Notes: a model not told the origin generated them from the sequence alone. A stretch of 42,235 nt of DNA from an uncultured Holdemanella sp. (GCF_934754935.1 NZ_CAKVJB010000021.1:1-42235); one strand, 5' to 3'. Positions 1 through 7,479 are shown, counted from the first letter of the stretch. Numbers and translations are program-made.

Positions 1-76
1 TGGCGGTCCAGATGGGACTCGAACCCACGATCTCCTCCGTGACAGGGAGGCATGTTAACCACTACACCACTGGACC
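1..76 (-). tRNA. tRNA-Asp (anticodon GTC)
   Basis: On the minus strand the acceptor arms GGTCCAG and CTGGACC pair, the anticodon stem CCTCC/GGAGG closes a loop with GTC at the anticodon, and the T arm carries GGTTCGAGTCCC. CCA is encoded at positions 1-3. It lies 20 nt downstream of tRNA-Ser and probably shares its transcript; the operon may continue beyond the left edge. Confidence 0.97.
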
Positions 77-96
77 ATAATTTTCCAAAAATAAGA

Positions 97-187
97 TGGC
101 GGAGAAGGAGAGATTTGAACTCTCGCGCCAGTTTCCCGACCTATACCCTTAGCAGGGGCACCTCTTCAGCCACTTGAGTACTTCTCC
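97..187 (-). tRNA. tRNA-Ser (anticodon GCT)
   Basis: This is a 91-nt class II tRNA. The acceptor GGAGAAG pairs with CTTCTCC, the anticodon loop CTGCTAA reads AGC/AGU serine codons, and a long variable arm is present. CCA is encoded at 97-99. It is the first gene of a small tRNA operon that continues with tRNA-Asp. Confidence 0.97.
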
Positions 188-248
188 AAGAATATTTTCA
201 GAATACTTATTTTTTTAGAACAACCTGCGTTATCCGTAACGCCCGTTA

Positions 249-277
249 ATAATAACATGGATAAAAACTTATTGCAA
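249..277 (-). promoter_or_regulatory. Promoter of the tRNA-Ser/tRNA-Asp operon
   Basis: On the minus strand a -35 TTGCAA (272-277) and a -10 TATTAT (249-254) are separated by exactly 17 bp. A GC-rich stretch (AACGGGCG) follows the -10, as is usual for stable-RNA promoters under stringent control. A short hairpin, GCGTTA/TAACGC, sits in the 5' leader at about 229-244. Confidence 0.75.
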
Positions 278-297
278 GCAATTTTTTAAAAAAAGAC

Positions 298-331
298 AAA
301 AAAATTTAGAGGCCAATTTTTGACCTCTAAA
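298..331 (-). terminator. Rho-independent terminator of thrS
   Basis: On the minus strand the 8-bp stem TTTAGAGG/CCTCTAAA (305-331) is followed by a run of seven T. It begins 4 nt after the thrS stop codon. Confidence 0.85.
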
Positions 332-334
332 CTC

Positions 335-2083
335 TTACTTTCCAAATAATGTTTTGTTGTCTACTTCCGCTTTAAATTTAGCTAAAGCTTCATCTAAAGA
401 TAATGTAACACTATCCTTTTTACCACTTTGACGAATTGTTACTGTATTGTTTTCTTGTTCTCCATCACCCACTACGATTTGGTAAGTAACCTTCTGTAGC
501 TGTGCCTCACGAACACGGTAACCTAATTTTTCGTTACGAGAATCTACTGTTGCACGCATTCCTAATGCTGTTAATGCATCACATACTTTATTTGCGTACT
601 CAACATGTTTTTCATGGTGAACTGGAATCACAACAAATTGACGTGGTGCTAACCATAATGGGAAGTGTCCACCAAAGTGTTCAATCAAGATACCAATGAA
701 ACGTTCAACAGATCCATAAACTACACGGTGTAACATGATTGGAGTTTTCTTAGTTCCATCAGCATCTACATATTTACATTCGAATCTTTCTGGCAAGTTC
801 ATATCCAACTGTACAGTACCACATTGCCATACACGTCCTAAGCTATCTTTAATATGGATATCCAATTTAGGTCCGTAGAATGCACCATCTCCAGGATTTA
901 CCTTATATTCTTTACCTGCATGAACACAAGCTTGTGCCAATGCTTTTTCTGAAGCATCCCAAATTTCTTCTGAACCAATATATCCACTCTCTGGACGAGT
1001 TGATAATTCAATTTCATATGGTAAACCAAATACAGAATAAATACGATCTACCAATTGTAATACTTTCTTAACTTCTTCTTCCAATTGATCAGGAGTTACA
1101 AACAAGTGCGCATCATCTTGTGTAAATGTACGTACACGGAATAATCCATTCAATGCACCACTTGCTTCATGACGGTGTACTTGTCCTAATTCTCCTAAAC
1201 GCAATGGTAAGTCTTTATATGAGTGTAAAGTTGAGTTATATACTAATAATGCACCTGGACAGTTCATTGGTTTGATTGCGAATTCACGATCATCTACCAT
1301 TGAAGTGTACATATTGTCTTTATAGTGATCCCAGTGTCCACTCAATTCCCACAATTCTTTTGACATCATAATAGGTGTCTTAATGAATTGATATCCTTCT
1401 TTTGTATGTTCTTGGTACCAGTATTGTTCCAAGATGTTACGTAAAATCATTCCATCTGGCAAGAAGATAGGCATACCTGGCGCAAATTCACTGATTGTGA
1501 ACAAGCCCATTTCTTTACCTAATTTCTTGTGGTCACGTTTTTTAGCTTCTTCTAAAGCTTCTAAGTGAGCTTCCAATTCTTCTTTTGTATCGAAACAAAT
1601 ACCATAAACACGTTGAAGCATTTTATTGTTGGCATCACCTTTCCAGTAAGCGCCAGAATGTTTCAACAATTTAAAGTTTTTACACATCTTAACTGTTTCA
1701 ACGTGAGGTCCACGACATAAGTCCGCAAATTCACCTTGACGATAGATTGTGATATTTCCATCTTCTAATCCATTGATCAAATCCACTTTATAAGGATCAT
1801 CCTTGAACATTTCTAGAGCATCTTCTTTAGAAATTTCTTCACGAACAATTCTCTTTCCGTCTTTGGCAATCTTCTTCATTTCTTTTTCGATTTTTGCCAA
1901 ATCCTCTTCTTTTAATTTAACATCCCCTAAATCCATGTCATAGTAGAAACCTTCAGAAATGACTGGTCCTACCCAGAATTTAGCATTTGGATATAAACGC
2001 TTAACAGCTTGAGCCATCATATGAGCACATGAGTGGTTCAACATAGATAAATGTTCATTTTCTAATACATTCACTAATTCCAT
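335..2083 (-). CDS. thrS: Threonyl-tRNA synthetase lacking the TGS domain
   Basis: Cytoplasmic class II synthetase that charges tRNA-Thr using ATP. The start at 2083 (MELVNVLENEH) is chosen because GGAGG lies 8 nt upstream; the frame is open 28 codons further but that part covers the T-box terminator. The 582-residue protein opens almost directly with the editing domain (HSCAHMMAQAV and later CRGPHV supply the zinc/editing His and Cys), followed by the catalytic core (motif 2 around RVRTFTQDDAH, zinc ligands in MNCPGA and MLHR) and the C-terminal anticodon-binding domain. The usual N-terminal TGS domain of about 60 residues is missing. A T-box leader controls it, so uncharged tRNA-Thr should raise expression. 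Confidence 0.97.
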   Translation of the reverse strand: MELVNVLENEHLSMLNHSCAHMMAQAVKRLYPNAKFWVGPVISEGFYYDMDLGDVKLKEEDLAKIEKEMKKIAKDGKRIVREEISKEDALEMFKDDPYKVDLINGLEDGNITIYRQGEFADLCRGPHVETVKMCKNFKLLKHSGAYWKGDANNKMLQRVYGICFDTKEELEAHLEALEEAKKRDHKKLGKEMGLFTISEFAPGMPIFLPDGMILRNILEQYWYQEHTKEGYQFIKTPIMMSKELWELSGHWDHYKDNMYTSMVDDREFAIKPMNCPGALLVYNSTLHSYKDLPLRLGELGQVHRHEASGALNGLFRVRTFTQDDAHLFVTPDQLEEEVKKVLQLVDRIYSVFGLPYEIELSTRPESGYIGSEEIWDASEKALAQACVHAGKEYKVNPGDGAFYGPKLDIHIKDSLGRVWQCGTVQLDMNLPERFECKYVDADGTKKTPIMLHRVVYGSVERFIGILIEHFGGHFPLWLAPRQFVVIPVHHEKHVEYANKVCDALTALGMRATVDSRNEKLGYRVREAQLQKVTYQIVVGDGEQENNTVTIRQSGKKDSVTLSLDEALAKFKAEVDNKTLFGK

Positions 2084-2106
2084 TTTACTTTCCTCCATTT
2101 TTCCAT

Positions 2107-2294
2107 ATAAAAAGCGACAGCCATCAAAGGACGTCTGTCGCACGCGGTACCACCTTTGTTTATACAATTACTGTATACACCTCAAACCTTTTAACGCAAG
2201 AATTACGGCACACTTTTTCAAGGGCAATTCAAAGGGAGTAAATACATACCTTCGCAAAGTGTTTTCACCAACCACACTCTCTCTACTTTTGAAT
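2107..2294 (-). promoter_or_regulatory. T-box leader of thrS (tRNA-Thr sensing)
   Basis: On the minus strand the T-box core TGGTACCGCG is at 2143-2152. It is followed by the terminator stem GCGACAG/CTGTCGC (2114-2141) and a T run (2107-2113). Stem I is closed by ATTCAAA/TTTGAAT (2288-2294 with 2227-2233), and a candidate ACU threonine specifier lies on its 3' side at 2237-2239. The known mechanism is that uncharged tRNA pairs with the specifier and the T-box bulge and stabilises the antiterminator. The specifier position is inferred. Stem I is short, about 70 nt. Confidence 0.9.
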
Positions 2295-2331
2295 AGAATG
2301 CATTCATATCCTTATCATCATTGTTGCCTAG

Positions 2332-2360
2332 ATTATAGACCGAAATACAAGGTGTGTCAA
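2332..2360 (-). promoter_or_regulatory. Promoter of thrS
   Basis: A full-consensus promoter on the minus strand: TTGACA (2355-2360), 17 bp, TATAAT (2332-2337). Transcription would start near 2325, giving a leader of about 240 nt that contains the T-box. Confidence 0.9.
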
Positions 2361-2377
2361 AAGAAAAACTCAAAAAA

Positions 2378-2752
2378 TTAATGGCAATGTCCACCACAAG
2401 AATGACTTTCGCCAGATTCATGTTTCGTGCAAGTCACATCCGTTGTGAATTCTAGTTTTCCACTTAAATATTTCTTAACAGCCTCATCCGCATTTCCAGT
2501 TACACCACCAAATGAATGAATTCCAAAACCAGCTAATGCATTTTTAGCACCTTGTCCAATACCACCACAAAGTACAATATTTACATTTTGTTCTTTTAAA
2601 GCATTTGAAACGTCAACATGTCCATGTCCTTCAACTGTAATCACTTCACTCTTAACAATTTCATTATGATCTGTATCATAGATTTTAAATTCTGAACTAT
2701 GACCAAAGTGTTGGAAAACTTCTCCGTCTTTATAGCTAACTGCAATTCTCAT
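2378..2752 (-). CDS. NifX/NifB-type dinitrogenase iron-molybdenum cofactor domain protein
   Basis: The 124-residue protein matches the small family named after the FeMo-cofactor proteins. It opens MRIAVSYKDGEVFQHFGHSSEFKIYD and has the mid-section LCGGIGQGAKNAL, where a glycine-rich loop follows a conserved Cys. In non-fixing anaerobes the family is thought to bind Fe-S or metal clusters; no nitrogenase genes are present here, so a role in fixation is not implied. The tail from about residue 108 is rich in Cys and His (CTKHESGESHSCGGHCH), a probable metal site. AGAAGG precedes the start. It stands alone between ssrA and thrS, with its stop codon just upstream of the thrS promoter. Confidence 0.85.
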   Translation of the reverse strand: MRIAVSYKDGEVFQHFGHSSEFKIYDTDHNEIVKSEVITVEGHGHVDVSNALKEQNVNIVLCGGIGQGAKNALAGFGIHSFGGVTGNADEAVKKYLSGKLEFTTDVTCTKHESGESHSCGGHCH

Positions 2753-2871
2753 GTGTAATTTACCTTCTTTCTCATTTATTATATATGGTTTAGAAGAATA
2801 AATGAAGGTTTATGAAGCACTCATAATTTTAATAGCGTTAAATGAAATACTTTACTAAATCTTTTAACTTA

Positions 2872-2908
2872 TAGCAATTCTTATACGTAATTTACCTTCT
2901 TTCTTGTT
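2872..2908 (-). pseudogene. Relic of a duplicated ribosome binding site and start of the NifX-type gene
   Basis: On the minus strand GAAAGAAGGTAAATTAC is present both here and directly before the intact gene at 2752. After it the intact copy reads ACATGAGAATTGC and this copy reads GTATAAGAATTGC. The start ATG has become ATA and no open frame follows. It looks like the remaining 5' end of a tandem duplicate about 130 bp upstream. Confidence 0.55.
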
Positions 2909-2934
2909 TTTTATACATCAAAAATACACCACAT

Positions 2935-2961
2935 AAAATAAAAAGCCCTTTAAATAAGGGC
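2935..2961 (-). terminator. Terminator of ssrA
   Basis: On the minus strand the stem GCCCTT/AAGGGC (2945-2961) with a 5-nt loop is followed by TTTTTATTTT. It lies 12 nt past the CCA end of tmRNA. Confidence 0.85.
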
Positions 2962-2973
2962 GTTGATTGTCTT

Positions 2974-3364
2974 TGGTGGAGATGAGGAGAATCGAACTCC
3001 TGTCTAAGCAAAGTCCCACGAGACAGCGTTTACAGCTTTTTCCATCTAGTTATCCAAAAGTTTTGGATGGAAACAAAAATTCTTTTGGGTTAGCTATAGT
3101 TGATTCAAAATAAGCAGCTAGCCAATACTTATTTCTATCTTCTTTTCTTTAACACTCAGTCTGAAATAAGAAAGCGAAATTTCAGAAAGGGGCTGCGAAG
3201 CCAAACGTAGGCAATAAAATTAAGCAGCGAAAGCCATGCTTTGGTTCATACCAAATACATTAGCAAGTTTATTTTTAGCAATTAATTTAAGTTGGTTATT
3301 ACACGTATCCTTCGTGGCTGTGGCTGAATCCAAACATTTACTCATCGAATGCCTGAACATCCCC
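2974..3364 (-). ncRNA. ssrA: Transfer-messenger RNA (tmRNA)
   Basis: This 391-nt RNA rescues stalled ribosomes together with SmpB and tags the nascent chain for proteolysis. The tRNA-like ends pair (5' GGGGATG with CATCTCC, then A and encoded CCA at 2974-2976) and the T arm has GTTCGATTC. The tag frame runs from the resume codon GCT (3277-3279) to a TAA at 3220-3222. It encodes AKNKLANVFGMNQSMAFAA, which ends in the hydrophobic AxAA type expected for ClpXP recognition. It follows smpB and has its own promoter. Confidence 0.95.
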
Positions 3365-3374
3365 AAGGAACATC

Positions 3375-3403
3375 AGTATAATCTATTAATACTGATTTTT
3401 CAA
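3375..3403 (-). promoter_or_regulatory. Promoter of ssrA inside the 3' end of smpB
   Basis: On the minus strand TTGAAA (3398-3403), 17 bp, TATACT (3375-3380). Transcription would start at or just before the mature 5' end of tmRNA at 3364. The promoter overlaps the last codons of smpB. An inverted repeat, ATCAGTAT/ATACTGAT, spans the spacer and -10. Confidence 0.75.
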
Positions 3404-3844
3404 GGCTTTTTGAATCTCTCTTTGCGCATCCTTTGCTTTTTGAGATTCTCGCTTATCATGAAGATTTTTACCTTTTGCCAAAGCTATCTCAAGCTTAGCT
3501 AGTCCTTTATATAAATAAATTCGTACTGGTACAACTGTATATCCCTTAATACGAGCTGATTGTTCTAATTTTTGAATCTCTTGTTTATGCATTAAAAGCT
3601 TTCGATCTCTTGTTTCATCATGATTGAATCGATTTCCAAATTCATAAGGAGAAATATGCATCCCTTTAATAAAAGCTTCCCCTTTTTGAAAACTGATATA
3701 ACTATCTTTTAATTGTACCTTCCCTCTTCGAATACTTTTGATTTCTGTACCCTGAAGTACTAAACCCGCCTCAAAGCGATCATACAATTCATAATCATGT
3801 CTTGCCTTGCGATTTTCGGCTATTGTTTTTTGATTTTGACTCAC
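3386..3844 (-). CDS. smpB: SsrA-binding protein SmpB
   Basis: The 152-residue tmRNA partner places tmRNA in the A site of stalled ribosomes. The family fold is visible: NRKARHDYELYDRFEAGLVLQGTEIKSIR near the N terminus, then YTVVPVRIYLYKGLAKLEIALAKGK, and a basic C-terminal tail (HDKRESQKAKDAQREIQKAL) that enters the mRNA channel. The start codon is GTG at 3842-3844, with GAGGTG 8 nt upstream. The GTG overlaps the TGA of the upstream phosphoesterase gene by four bases, so the two are translationally coupled. ssrA lies immediately downstream, a common pairing. Confidence 0.97.
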   Translation of the reverse strand: MSQNQKTIAENRKARHDYELYDRFEAGLVLQGTEIKSIRRGKVQLKDSYISFQKGEAFIKGMHISPYEFGNRFNHDETRDRKLLMHKQEIQKLEQSARIKGYTVVPVRIYLYKGLAKLEIALAKGKNLHDKRESQKAKDAQREIQKALKNQY

Positions 3845-4995
3845 TCTAATACCACCTCAATCCCTTCTGAATCTTGCATAACAGATTGAACATATTGTTG
3901 AACCCATTCTTTAGATAAATCATATTCACCAGATAATCTATGTGTTGCAGCAATGGAATCATTATAATCTTCAATGGAATATGTCTTCCAAGTGCTATAT
4001 CCTGCATCAAACCATGTGATCAACGGAATAAACTTTGTATCTGTAAAAGACGTCTTTTTCGTATTTGGATCATAATTTACAGTAAAGCTAGCCATTCCAC
4101 CAACCATTCTTTCATCCACATCTTGTGTACTCGTATAATTTCCTAACGAATAATATACAAGTGTATCTTGTTTTTTGCCTTTGATAATTTTTGCCGGCTG
4201 AATGACATGCGGATGCGATCCAATCACAACTTCTGCACCTAACTCATTTAAATAGTTTGCCAAATCTTGCTGCTCATCATTTGGATAGGTTTGATATTCA
4301 TCACCCCAATGCATAGAAACCAATTGAATATCACTTACTTTACTTAAAGCTTCCATATCCTTTTTCATTTGATCCTTATCAATCAAATCCACAAGCCATG
4401 GTTTATCTTCTGGCAAGACAAAACCATTCAAACCATAGGTATATCCTAAAAATCCAACTTTAATTCCATTGATTTCTTTGACTAAAGTACGATTTCTATC
4501 TTTTTTGGATGTATGAGAACCCGTAGTAATGACATCTGGATAATTTTCACGAACTAATTCGATTTGTTTCAACAAACCCTCTACGCCTCTATCCATTGAA
4601 TGGTTTGAACTTAAACTCCACCAATCAAAGCCAGCCTTATTGACGGAAGATAAAATTTCTGTAGGCCCATTAAAAGTAGGATAGCCACTCAATCCATATT
4701 CTTCGCCTATACACAATGTTTCAAAATTGATATATGCCAAATCGGCCTTTTGTGTATATTTATTCGTCATTTCATAATAAGAATCAAAATTATAGTATTC
4801 ATTTTGTTCTTGACACATATATTGCGTATTATGATATAAGTTATCTCCGACACCAACAAATGTAAAAGACTTCTTATCTTCTTTTTTCACAATTTTTGCA
4901 TCTTGGTTTTTTGACGTTGGATGCGTTAAGATAAATCCCATCAAACTAAAATTTAATATACATAGAATCATGATCCATGTCCATTGTTTTCTCAT
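3841..4995 (-). CDS. CapA-family (PGA_cap) metallophosphatase-like protein, membrane anchored
   Basis: The 384-residue protein has an N-terminal hydrophobic anchor (about residues 6-24, WTWIMILCILNFSLMGFIL) and a large outside domain of the CapA/PGA_cap type: FVGVGDNLYHN, AYINFETL, SLSSNHSMDRG, SMHWGDEY and GSHPHVIQPA carry the metal-binding Asp, Asn and His residues of the calcineurin-like fold. Family members act in poly-gamma-glutamate capsule export, but no capBC genes are here, so the substrate is unknown. No Shine-Dalgarno is visible and the likely promoter puts the transcript start within a few bases of the ATG, suggesting leaderless or near-leaderless translation. It overlaps smpB by 4 nt. 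Confidence 0.85.
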   Translation of the reverse strand: MRKQWTWIMILCILNFSLMGFILTHPTSKNQDAKIVKKEDKKSFTFVGVGDNLYHNTQYMCQEQNEYYNFDSYYEMTNKYTQKADLAYINFETLCIGEEYGLSGYPTFNGPTEILSSVNKAGFDWWSLSSNHSMDRGVEGLLKQIELVRENYPDVITTGSHTSKKDRNRTLVKEINGIKVGFLGYTYGLNGFVLPEDKPWLVDLIDKDQMKKDMEALSKVSDIQLVSMHWGDEYQTYPNDEQQDLANYLNELGAEVVIGSHPHVIQPAKIIKGKKQDTLVYYSLGNYTSTQDVDERMVGGMASFTVNYDPNTKKTSFTDTKFIPLITWFDAGYSTWKTYSIEDYNDSIAATHRLSGEYDLSKEWVQQYVQSVMQDSEGIEVVLE

Positions 4996-5001
4996 ACATT
5001 A

Positions 5002-5031
5002 ATTTTATCAAAAAATGCTTGCTTTTTCCAA
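5002..5031 (-). promoter_or_regulatory. Probable promoter of the CapA-like gene and smpB
   Basis: On the minus strand TTGGAA (5026-5031), 18 bp, TAAAAT (5002-5007). The -10 ends only 6 bp before the ATG at 4995. It lies back to back with, and overlaps, the tRNA-Ala promoter. Confidence 0.5.
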
Positions 5032-5047
5032 AAAAATTCGATAATAT
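5019..5047 (+). promoter_or_regulatory. Promoter of tRNA-Ala
   Basis: TTGCTT (5019-5024), 17 bp, TAATAT (5042-5047), ending 12 nt before the mature tRNA. Confidence 0.6.
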
Positions 5048-5059
5048 TATAAAGCACTT

Positions 5060-5135
5060 GGGGTGTTAGCTCAGCTGGGAGAGCACCTGCCTTGCACGCA
5101 GGGGGTCATCGGTTCGATCCCGATACGCTCCACCA
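5060..5135 (+). tRNA. tRNA-Ala (anticodon TGC)
   Basis: Acceptor GGGGTGT pairs with ACGCTCC using G-T wobbles. The D arm is AGCTCAGCTGGGAGAGC, the anticodon stem CCTGC/GCAGG holds the loop CTTGCAC with TGC, the T arm has GGTTCGATCCC, and CCA is encoded at 5133-5135. It is a single-gene unit with its own promoter and terminator. Confidence 0.97.
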
Positions 5136-5147
5136 AGTAAAAAATAC

Positions 5148-5177
5148 GCTGTAAGCAACTTGCTTACAGCTTTTTTT
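5148..5177. terminator. Bidirectional terminator between tRNA-Ala and phoU
   Basis: GCTGTAAGCA pairs with TGCTTACAGC (5148-5170). Seven T follow on the plus strand for the tRNA. On the minus strand GTATTTTTTAC follows, so the same hairpin can end the pst operon. Confidence 0.85.
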
Positions 5178-5181
5178 GTGC

Positions 5182-5835
5182 TTATTCAACTTCTTCAAAA
5201 ATACCAGACTTTTGATAAAGAACCCATTTACCAATATTTACACAATGATCACAGATTCTCTCTAAATATTTACCAACTAATAATACATCTACCAATGTAC
5301 CTGTATCATGTTCTTTTTTAGCTAATAAATCCACATAGACATCTTTTGCCTTTTCATATTGTGCATCTGCTTGATCATCCATTTTGATCACTTGATCCGC
5401 TGCCTTTTCATCTTTTTGAATAAAGGATTCAATCGCAAGTGTAATCATTTCCTTGGCAATCGTAAATTGTTGTTGAATACAATCATCCACAATTAAATCT
5501 TGCATATTTAATGCACAAATAAGTTCTGAAACTTCTTTTTCCTGATCCATAATACGTGTTAAATCACGAATGGTATTTGTAGCTACCGTAATACGTCTTA
5601 AGTCTTTGGCAACAGGGTGTTGAAGAAGAAGGATCTTCATACAAATTTGTTCAGCTTCTCTTCCTTGTTCACTCACTTCTTCATGCATTTGCGAAACATC
5701 CTGAACTAAAGTTTTGTTTCCATCTAAAATAGCGTGCTTGCAAAACCATAAACCTTTCAAACAGTCTTGAGACATTTGTGTCATAGTCAGTTCTAACTGT
5801 CTTGTTTGTTTTAAAAACTTTGTAGGTAAAACCAT
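5182..5835 (-). CDS. phoU: Phosphate-specific transport accessory protein PhoU
   Basis: A helical cytoplasmic regulator that connects the Pst transporter with the PhoR kinase and prevents phosphate overload. The 217-residue length and two PhoU repeats fit the family. Repeat 1 has DVSQMHEEVSEQGREAEQICMKILLLQHPVAKDLRRI, and repeat 2 ends with LVGKYLERICDHCVNIGKWV; the conserved metal-binding E/DxxxD pattern is visible in both. Its ATG shares a base with the pstB stop (TAATG), so translation is coupled. It is the last gene of the pst operon and precedes the bidirectional hairpin at 5148. Confidence 0.95.
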   Translation of the reverse strand: MVLPTKFLKQTRQLELTMTQMSQDCLKGLWFCKHAILDGNKTLVQDVSQMHEEVSEQGREAEQICMKILLLQHPVAKDLRRITVATNTIRDLTRIMDQEKEVSELICALNMQDLIVDDCIQQQFTIAKEMITLAIESFIQKDEKAADQVIKMDDQADAQYEKAKDVYVDLLAKKEHDTGTLVDVLLVGKYLERICDHCVNIGKWVLYQKSGIFEEVE

Positions 5836-6587
5836 TATCCAAACCTCCCCGTAATATAGTCTTCTGTTTTCTTTTCTTTTGGTGTAGAGAACAATGTTTC
5901 TGTATCACTATACTCGATTAAATCCCCCAATAAGAAGAAGGCAGTTTTATCACTGATACGCATAGCTTGCTGCATATTGTGGGTAACAATAACAATTGTA
6001 TAATCTTTTTTCAATTCTAAAGTCAATTCTTCAATCTTACTAGTTGAAATTGGATCTAAAGCACTTGTAGGTTCATCCATCAATAAAACTTCCGGCTGCA
6101 TAGCCAAGGCTCTTGCGATACACAAACGTTGTTGTTGTCCACCAGACATTCCCAATGCGGATTTATGCAAACGATCTTTAACTTCATCCCAAATGGCAGC
6201 TTGTCTTAAACTTCTTTCGACAATTTCATCCAATTCACTTTTCTTTTTGATTCCAAAAATTCTTGGACCATACGCAATATTGTCATAAATACTTTTTGGG
6301 AATGGATTAGGCTGTTGAAATACCATTCCAACTCTACGTCTTAATTCAATCGCATCCATATTTTTGTAGATATCCGTACCATCTAAACAAATATCTCCTG
6401 TAACTTTGGCACTTTCCACCAAATCATTCATACGATTCAACGTTTTTAAAAATGTTGATTTACCGCATCCACTAGGACCAATGAATGCTGTAATTTCTTT
6501 TTCTTTGATATCTAAATTTATATTCTTCAAGGCATGAAAATCACCATAATATAAATTTAGATCATTGACTGTAAATTTATTATTCAT
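5835..6587 (-). CDS. pstB: Phosphate ABC transporter ATP-binding protein PstB
   Basis: ATPase subunit of the high-affinity phosphate importer. The 250 residues contain Walker A GPSGCGKST (about 37-45), a Q-loop in MVFQQPNPFP, the signature MSGGQQQR, Walker B VLLMDEPTSALD and the switch His in IVTHNMQQA. The insert NRMNDLVESAKVTGDICLDG is typical of PstB rather than other ABC ATPases. AAAGG precedes the start. It sits 11 nt after pstA and overlaps phoU by one base. Confidence 0.98.
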   Translation of the reverse strand: MNNKFTVNDLNLYYGDFHALKNINLDIKEKEITAFIGPSGCGKSTFLKTLNRMNDLVESAKVTGDICLDGTDIYKNMDAIELRRRVGMVFQQPNPFPKSIYDNIAYGPRIFGIKKKSELDEIVERSLRQAAIWDEVKDRLHKSALGMSGGQQQRLCIARALAMQPEVLLMDEPTSALDPISTSKIEELTLELKKDYTIVIVTHNMQQAMRISDKTAFFLLGDLIEYSDTETLFSTPKEKKTEDYITGRFG

Positions 6588-6598
6588 ACGTAACCTTT

Positions 6599-7477
6599 CT
6601 ATTTCTCTAATCCAGCTTGTTTTTTAGAGATATGTCTTGACCAGACATTCGCACCAATACTAAATGCCAATACTAAAATCATTAATACAGCACTTGATAA
6701 ATTCGCTAATGCACGATCTTGACCGTTTGTCTGTAAGTTCCAAATTTGAATGGATAATGTTTCAGCAGGTCTTAACACATTGATTGGCGATGTTGGAGAT
6801 GTAAAACTAAAGTTATTCCAACGCAAATCACTTCCTGAACCTGTCGTATAAAGTAATACGGCAGCCTCACCAAATCCACGACCAGCTGCTAAAATAACAC
6901 CGGTCATAATACGTGATAGACATGCAGGCAATAATACATGGAATATAGTTTGCCACTTTGTAGCTCCAAGTCCCATGCTTCCTTGATAATAGCCCTCTGG
7001 TAAACCTTTTATCGCATCTTCTGTGGTGGTTGTGATCAAAGGTAAACTTAGAATGGAAATAGATAAAGCACCTGCCAATAAACTTTTGGATAGTCCTAAT
7101 ACAACTAAGAAAATCAAATATCCAAACAAACCTACTACAATACTTGGTAAAGAAGACAATGTTTCAATACAAGTTCTTAAAAAGCGTGTCACAAGACCTG
7201 GTTTTGCGTACATCGCCAAATAAATACCAGCTAATACACCAATAGGAACTGATACAAGTAATGAAATAAATACTAAGTAAAGGGTGTTGAAAACTTGGTT
7301 TCCAATGCTGCCAGAGCGGCTAAATCCAAACATCTCTGGTTTTGCACCTAACAAGCCCCCAATGATTACTTTTCCGGCAAAGCCAACAAGAAGTAGAAAG
7401 AAGAATAAGGCAATACCATAAAAAACAATTGTCATGAATTGATCAACCATTTTTGCTCTTTTAATTCTAGAATCCAT
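6599..7477 (-). CDS. pstA: Phosphate ABC transporter permease PstA
   Basis: Inner-membrane permease half of the phosphate importer. The 292 residues have about six hydrophobic helices and the coupling loop around EDAIKGLPEGYYQGSMGLGATKWQTIFHVLLPACLSRIMTGVILAAGRGFGEAA, where the EAA-type contact with PstB lies. GGAGAATAAAG precedes the ATG. The gene starts 2 nt before the pstC stop region ends, so the two permeases are made together and presumably form the PstC-PstA heterodimer. Confidence 0.96.
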   Translation of the reverse strand: MDSRIKRAKMVDQFMTIVFYGIALFFFLLLVGFAGKVIIGGLLGAKPEMFGFSRSGSIGNQVFNTLYLVFISLLVSVPIGVLAGIYLAMYAKPGLVTRFLRTCIETLSSLPSIVVGLFGYLIFLVVLGLSKSLLAGALSISILSLPLITTTTEDAIKGLPEGYYQGSMGLGATKWQTIFHVLLPACLSRIMTGVILAAGRGFGEAAVLLYTTGSGSDLRWNNFSFTSPTSPINVLRPAETLSIQIWNLQTNGQDRALANLSSAVLMILVLAFSIGANVWSRHISKKQAGLEK

Positions 7478-7479
7478 CT

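Noticed and set aside
2218..2421. Short minus-strand frame between the NifX-type gene and thrS
   Set aside because: It overlaps the T-box stem I and the promoter of thrS, so the structured RNA explains the sequence; no conserved protein motif.
3236..3502. 88-codon plus-strand frame over the tmRNA and smpB end
   Set aside because: Antisense to ssrA and smpB, which account for the sequence.
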